Shown here one piece after another: positions 60,935-64,000 of a stretch of DNA of 64,000 nt. The number at the start of each line of letters is the position of its first letter. Position 1 is the first letter of the stretch. The position numbers and the translations under genes are program-made. The stretch comes from Methanofollis aquaemaris (lineage in GTDB: Archaea; Halobacteriota; Methanomicrobia; Methanomicrobiales; Methanofollaceae), in assembly GCF_017357525.1 (NCBI RefSeq), contig NZ_CP036172.1:62001-126000 (forward strand). Direction: 5' to 3'. The notes under the pieces were generated by a model, which was given only the letters and a program-made list of their open reading frames with translations, searched no databases and had not been told where the DNA came from.

Positions 60935-62071
60935 TTACTCCCTCCTCCTCCCAAGCAGGATCAGAGCCGCGCCGACCCCGACCAGGACACCGCCTCCGGC
61001 CACAAGCGCCGGGAGGGGAATGCCCTCTTTTATTTCTTCAAGTTCCGCAGCCGGCACCTGCTCTCGTCCCGGTTCTTCTGTTGTTGTTTTCTCAGGTTTC
61101 ACGGTCGTGCTGATGGTCTCGATGAACGCGGTCGGTATGGGCTCCTCAACAGACGGTGCCCCAAGAGTATACAGGAAACCGCAGTGGTCGCCGCTGCCGG
61201 TCGAGAGGGCGAGCATCGTGCTGTCCCCTGCGAGGGCGACCCCGCTGACGGTCGCCTGCATCGTCTCTTCCCAGAGCACCGTGCCGTTCTCAGAGAAAAG
61301 GTAGACCCGCCGGTCCTGCGACCCGGCCGCGACCGTCCCGTCGGCCGCGACCGAGACACTATGTACCCGGTTCTGTGCGGCATACTCCCATCTGAGATCG
61401 CCGCTGGCCCGGTCGTAGAGATGGACCCGGTAGTCCTGCGACCCTGAGGCCAGCAGTCTGCCGTCAGGCGAGAGCGCGACCGCCGCGATCCCTTTCGCAG
61501 TCGGTTGTTCCCGGAGGAGGGTGCCGTTTCTGGTGAAGAGATAGACATTGTTCCCCGCGCCTGCGGCAATGTACTCGCCGTCTCCTGATATCGAGACCGA
61601 GAGCACATCGTCGACTGTCTCGTTCTGCCAGATCTCTCCCTTGCCTCTTTCAAGCAGGTAGACCTTCTTGTTGTCGCTCCCGACGACGATGTAGGTGCCG
61701 TCAGGACTGATCGCGACCGAATAGGCAAAAAATCCCGGATCCCACTGCCAGTCGAGATCTCCCTCCCTGGTGAAGACCCGCACCTTCTCCGAAGCCTGGA
61801 CCACATATTCTCCGTTCTCCGATATCGCCGAACCAAAGACCGGACACCCGGTCGGATGGTCCCAGAGAAGCGTGCCGTTCCTGTCAAAGAAATAGATCGC
61901 CCCCTTATCCCTTGTCCCGAAGGCCGCGTACGAGCCGTCCGGTGAGATGGACGCTGTCAGGACTTCGCTCCCGAACACCTCCTCCCATGCTCTCTCACCT
62001 CGCACTTCCTGAGCAGCCGCTCCCCCGCAGATCGAGAGCAGGAGCAGTACAAAAAGAACTCTTTCTATCAT
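60935..62071 (-). CDS. Secreted beta-propeller (WD40/PQQ-like) protein with C-terminal anchor
   Basis: 378 residues. Signal peptide (VLFVLLLLSICGGAAA), then seven or eight repeats of about 40 residues of the form SISPDGSYAAFGTRDKGAIY or ALSPDGRLLASGSQDYRVHL, each with an S-P-D-G or S-x-D-G turn. A Glu/Thr-rich linker leads to a final helix (LPALVAGGGVLVGVGAALIL) with a basic end. The propeller is displayed outside the cell, probably for binding. It converges with the HTH gene with 9 bp between stops. Confidence 0.87.
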   Translation of the reverse strand: MIERVLFVLLLLSICGGAAAQEVRGERAWEEVFGSEVLTASISPDGSYAAFGTRDKGAIYFFDRNGTLLWDHPTGCPVFGSAISENGEYVVQASEKVRVFTREGDLDWQWDPGFFAYSVAISPDGTYIVVGSDNKKVYLLERGKGEIWQNETVDDVLSVSISGDGEYIAAGAGNNVYLFTRNGTLLREQPTAKGIAAVALSPDGRLLASGSQDYRVHLYDRASGDLRWEYAAQNRVHSVSVAADGTVAAGSQDRRVYLFSENGTVLWEETMQATVSGVALAGDSTMLALSTGSGDHCGFLYTLGAPSVEEPIPTAFIETISTTVKPEKTTTEEPGREQVPAAELEEIKEGIPLPALVAGGGVLVGVGAALILLGRRRE

Positions 62072-62220
62072 TTCGTCCCCCCGGATGACCCGGCACCATC
62101 GGTGCCATGACTGTCAGGCACTCATATCGTGAAAAATATATAATTGTTGCGCTCATGCCGGGGAGGTCTGCGATCCTGTCATCCGATTCTATTGGGTGCC
62201 CATCCGTCGCCGGAGGGAGA

Positions 62221-62230
62221 ACCTATATAT
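62221..62230 (+). promoter_or_regulatory. TATA box of second pilin-like gene
   Basis: acctatatat, centred about 27 nt before the ATG at 62254; implies a leaderless message and supports that start over upstream in-frame codons. Confidence 0.6.
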
Positions 62231-62253
62231 CCCACCCGGACAACTCCTGCCCG

Positions 62254-62829
62254 ATGGCCCGGTTGTACGGAGATGACCAGGGCGTCTCCCCTCAGATCGG
62301 CGCACTTCTCCTCACAGTGGTGACTATGATTCTCTTCCTTGTCGTCCTGGCCATTGTGTTGAGTTTTCAGCTCTCTTTCGATCTCTTCCCGCAGGACGAG
62401 CCCTGCATCTTCGAGATCGAGAAGGTCACCCATAATGACGAAAAGTTTGCCAGCAGGGTCACCCTCTGGTACAACAAAACCCCGACCCAGCCGGTGGACG
62501 ACGTGGAATCGCGCCTGAAAAAGTTATTCGGATGGGAGAGAGTGGAGCCCGACCGCGAGAAAGTCTATGACACAGACGATCTCTGGGCACGCTTTTATCG
62601 GAACGGTGAACTGATCGACGTCAAGATCCCAACTCTGTACACTCCGAATTTCATCAAGACACACCATTACGGCGTCCAGACGACAAACGGCCGAAAAAGT
62701 TGGTGTCAAAACGGCAAGATCACCATTAACTTCAAAGACCGCACCTTCAGGCCGGGCGACACCGTGAGAGTAGAGATCTACTCGAAGTCGGAGGAACGCC
62801 TCATCTCTGCCGACACGTATATCGCATAG
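62254..62829 (+). CDS. Type IV pilin-like protein with class III signal peptide
   Basis: 191 residues from ATG 62254. Short N-terminus MARLYGDDQ, then GVSPQIGALLLTVVTMILFL, the archaeal prepilin pattern, followed by a beta-rich outer domain with two Cys (EPCIFEIEKV; KSWCQNGKI). It is longer and more charged than the pilin at 16424 and may be a minor pilin or an adhesin. The frame is open from 62107 but that part crosses the promoter. It overlaps the convergent DUF99 gene by 29 bp. Confidence 0.85.
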   Translation: MARLYGDDQGVSPQIGALLLTVVTMILFLVVLAIVLSFQLSFDLFPQDEPCIFEIEKVTHNDEKFASRVTLWYNKTPTQPVDDVESRLKKLFGWERVEPDREKVYDTDDLWARFYRNGELIDVKIPTLYTPNFIKTHHYGVQTTNGRKSWCQNGKITINFKDRTFRPGDTVRVEIYSKSEERLISADTYIA

Positions 62830-63370
62830 CCGCGCGTGCGGCGAGCCTGGCGGTCCTGAGTGGTTCGGGCACCTTCCCCTCCAGGGTGAAGACGTCGACC
62901 AGCGCCCCGGCCTCATGCACATCAATTCCCGCCGCCCGCAGATAGATGGTGTGGCCGGTGCGGAGGGTGCGCGCCGTGCGCGCTCCCAGGCGGCGGTACG
63001 CCTCCAGACGCTCCTCGTCGCCGGGAAAATGCGCGCGGATCTCTTCCTCAAGCCCTTCTGAGTCCTCGTAGGTGACGACGACGACCGGCACGCCGGTTTC
63101 TCGCCAGACCTGTTCGGGATCGATGATATTGTACCAGGCGATGACGCACCCGCTCAGCATGATCAGATTGACGTCTTCCCTTTCAAGGTCTGCAAAGAGC
63201 GCAATGACCGCATCGGTGGCATCCGTGCCCCCGACAGCCACCTCTCCAAACCCGAAACCGTCGATGATCCCGTCCCTGCGCATCACCACCCCGGCCAGGG
63301 TGGAGCGTTCCCGCCCCCTGAAACTCTCGGCGATCCCCAGGGCCCGCAACCCCTTCTTCGCCAGATGCAT
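62801..63370 (-). CDS. DUF99 family protein
   Basis: 189 residues from ATG 63370. Family features: KKGLRALGIAESFRGRERST, VDGFGFGEV-like IIDGFGFGEVAVGGTDATD and MLSGCVIAWYNIIDPEQVWR. DUF99 (UPF0215) proteins have an endonuclease V-like fold and may act on nucleic acids, but no activity is assigned. A TATA box (atttaaaag, minus strand, 63391-63399) lies 25 nt before the ATG, so the message is leaderless; upstream in-frame codons are excluded. Confidence 0.92.
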   Translation of the reverse strand: MHLAKKGLRALGIAESFRGRERSTLAGVVMRRDGIIDGFGFGEVAVGGTDATDAVIALFADLEREDVNLIMLSGCVIAWYNIIDPEQVWRETGVPVVVVTYEDSEGLEEEIRAHFPGDEERLEAYRRLGARTARTLRTGHTIYLRAAGIDVHEAGALVDVFTLEGKVPEPLRTARLAARAAMRYTCRQR

Positions 63371-63408
63371 GGAAGCACTTATGATTATGGCTTTTAAATA
63401 GTATTTCA

Positions 63409-64000
63409 ATGGAGATCGAGAGAGACCAGGTGTGCATCCTGATTCCGACACTGAACGAAGCCCCCACCATTGCAGGACTGATCAGTGCCTTCCATACCAT
63501 GGGCTACCGCCACATCATGGTCATGGACGGCAACAGCACCGACGGCACCCGGGATCTGGCCAGAGAGGCCGGTGCCGATGTCCGCGTCCAGACCGGGAAG
63601 GGGAAGGGCAACGCCGTCATCGAGGCCGCCGAACTCATCGATCTCCCCTATGCCCTGATGCTCGACGGCGACGGGACCTATCTGCCTGAAGACGCGGAAA
63701 AAATGCTGGAACCCCTCTTCAAGGGCTACGACCATGTGATCGGGGACCGTCTTGCCTACCCCGAGTCAGGCGCCTTCACCGGCCTGAACCTCTTTGGCAA
63801 CAAGGTCATCAACTTCTTCTTCAAGGTCGCCCACGGCCACGACCTCCACGACATCCTCTCAGGTTACCGGGCCTTCACCCTCTCCTCGCTGCGGGAGATG
63901 CACCTCCAGGAGGCGGGCTTTGAGATCGAGACCGAGATGGCCGTCCAGTCGGTCAAGTGCGACCAGCGGGTCGCGGTCGTCCCGACCAGGTACCTCCCGA
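63409..64000 (+). CDS. Family 2 glycosyltransferase (polyprenyl-phosphate sugar type, cut by window edge)
   Basis: At least 197 residues from ATG 63409, running past the window end. GT-A features: VCILIPTLNEAPTIAGLISA, DGNSTDGTRDLAREAGADVR, YALMLDGDGTYLPEDAEKML (DxD) and DILSGYRAFTLSS. The closest known group makes dolichyl-phosphate-linked sugars for protein N-glycosylation (AglD/DPM1-like; TIGR04182 pattern). The C-terminus is not seen, so possible membrane helices cannot be judged. It is divergent from DUF99 with 38 bp between starts. Confidence 0.9.
   Translation, partial: MEIERDQVCILIPTLNEAPTIAGLISAFHTMGYRHIMVMDGNSTDGTRDLAREAGADVRVQTGKGKGNAVIEAAELIDLPYALMLDGDGTYLPEDAEKMLEPLFKGYDHVIGDRLAYPESGAFTGLNLFGNKVINFFFKVAHGHDLHDILSGYRAFTLSSLREMHLQEAGFEIETEMAVQSVKCDQRVAVVPTRYLP

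Overview
The window is archaeal chromosomal DNA of high G+C from a methanogen, most likely order Methanomicrobiales (Methanofollis/Methanoculleus-like; lineage is inferred). The evidence is an archaeal-type alanyl-tRNA synthetase, transcription factor E, tRNA methylase Trm56, a CDC48-type AAA ATPase, an LSm protein, methanogenesis marker protein 8, the methanogen homocysteine pair (DUF39/CBS plus NIL/ferredoxin) and class III signal peptides on pilins. Many genes have a TATA-like box about 25 nt before the start codon and little or no leader.

Layout. 1-2294: minus-strand NIF3-like / SWIM / alaS run, with alaS cut by the window edge. 2384-4275: homocysteine pair. 4778-7684: HicB-like protein, UPF0280 protein, a tnpB element, an unknown protein. 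7721-10673: tightly coupled trm56 / ATP-grasp / tfe / HD run. 10865-13822: ACT regulator, tRNA-Leu, His-tailed EamA transporter, FAD oxidoreductase. 14349-18232: mostly non-coding and repeat-rich, with phased TTCAGCA arrays, a 209-bp tandem array, an A-rich tract and a 315-bp duplication around a pilin gene and a DUF5658 gene. 18233-24430: archaetidylinositol-phosphate-synthase-like protein, small secreted proteins, polyprenol kinase, large PAS sensor kinase, HGSNAT-like membrane protein. 24740-28064: Ser/Thr kinase and FHA-HTH regulator. 28490-41663: marker 8, adenine deaminase, lipoprotein, small GTPase, DUF3821 protein, DHH phosphoesterase, PhoU/TrkA_C protein, MgtE-like permease, RNase Z, epimerase, UPF0200 kinase and radical SAM activase. 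41741-46128: sensor kinase, thiC, QueG-like ferredoxin. 46511-51858: a minus-strand cluster of a caspase-fold-like secreted protein (with an in-frame TGA) followed by four tandem paralogous exported proteins. 52278-64000: AhpD-like protein, 5-formyl-THF cyclo-ligase, CDC48, TPR protein, a gluconeogenic trio (class I FBP aldolase, FBPase, degenerate FBP aldolase/phosphatase homologue), LSm plus a Cys-rich HTH protein, beta-propeller protein, second pilin-like protein, DUF99 and a glycosyltransferase cut by the window edge.

The strongest unexplained signal is a family of modular interspersed repeats (at least a dozen full or partial copies): a hairpin core of about 50 nt followed by G+C-rich palindromic modules, mostly lying just downstream of a gene and on the same strand. 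Other points to check are the phased TTCAGCA arrays, the mosaic four-gene paralogue array with its caspase-like partner, and the solo TnpB whose terminal hairpin supplies the stop codon of the neighbouring UPF0280 gene.
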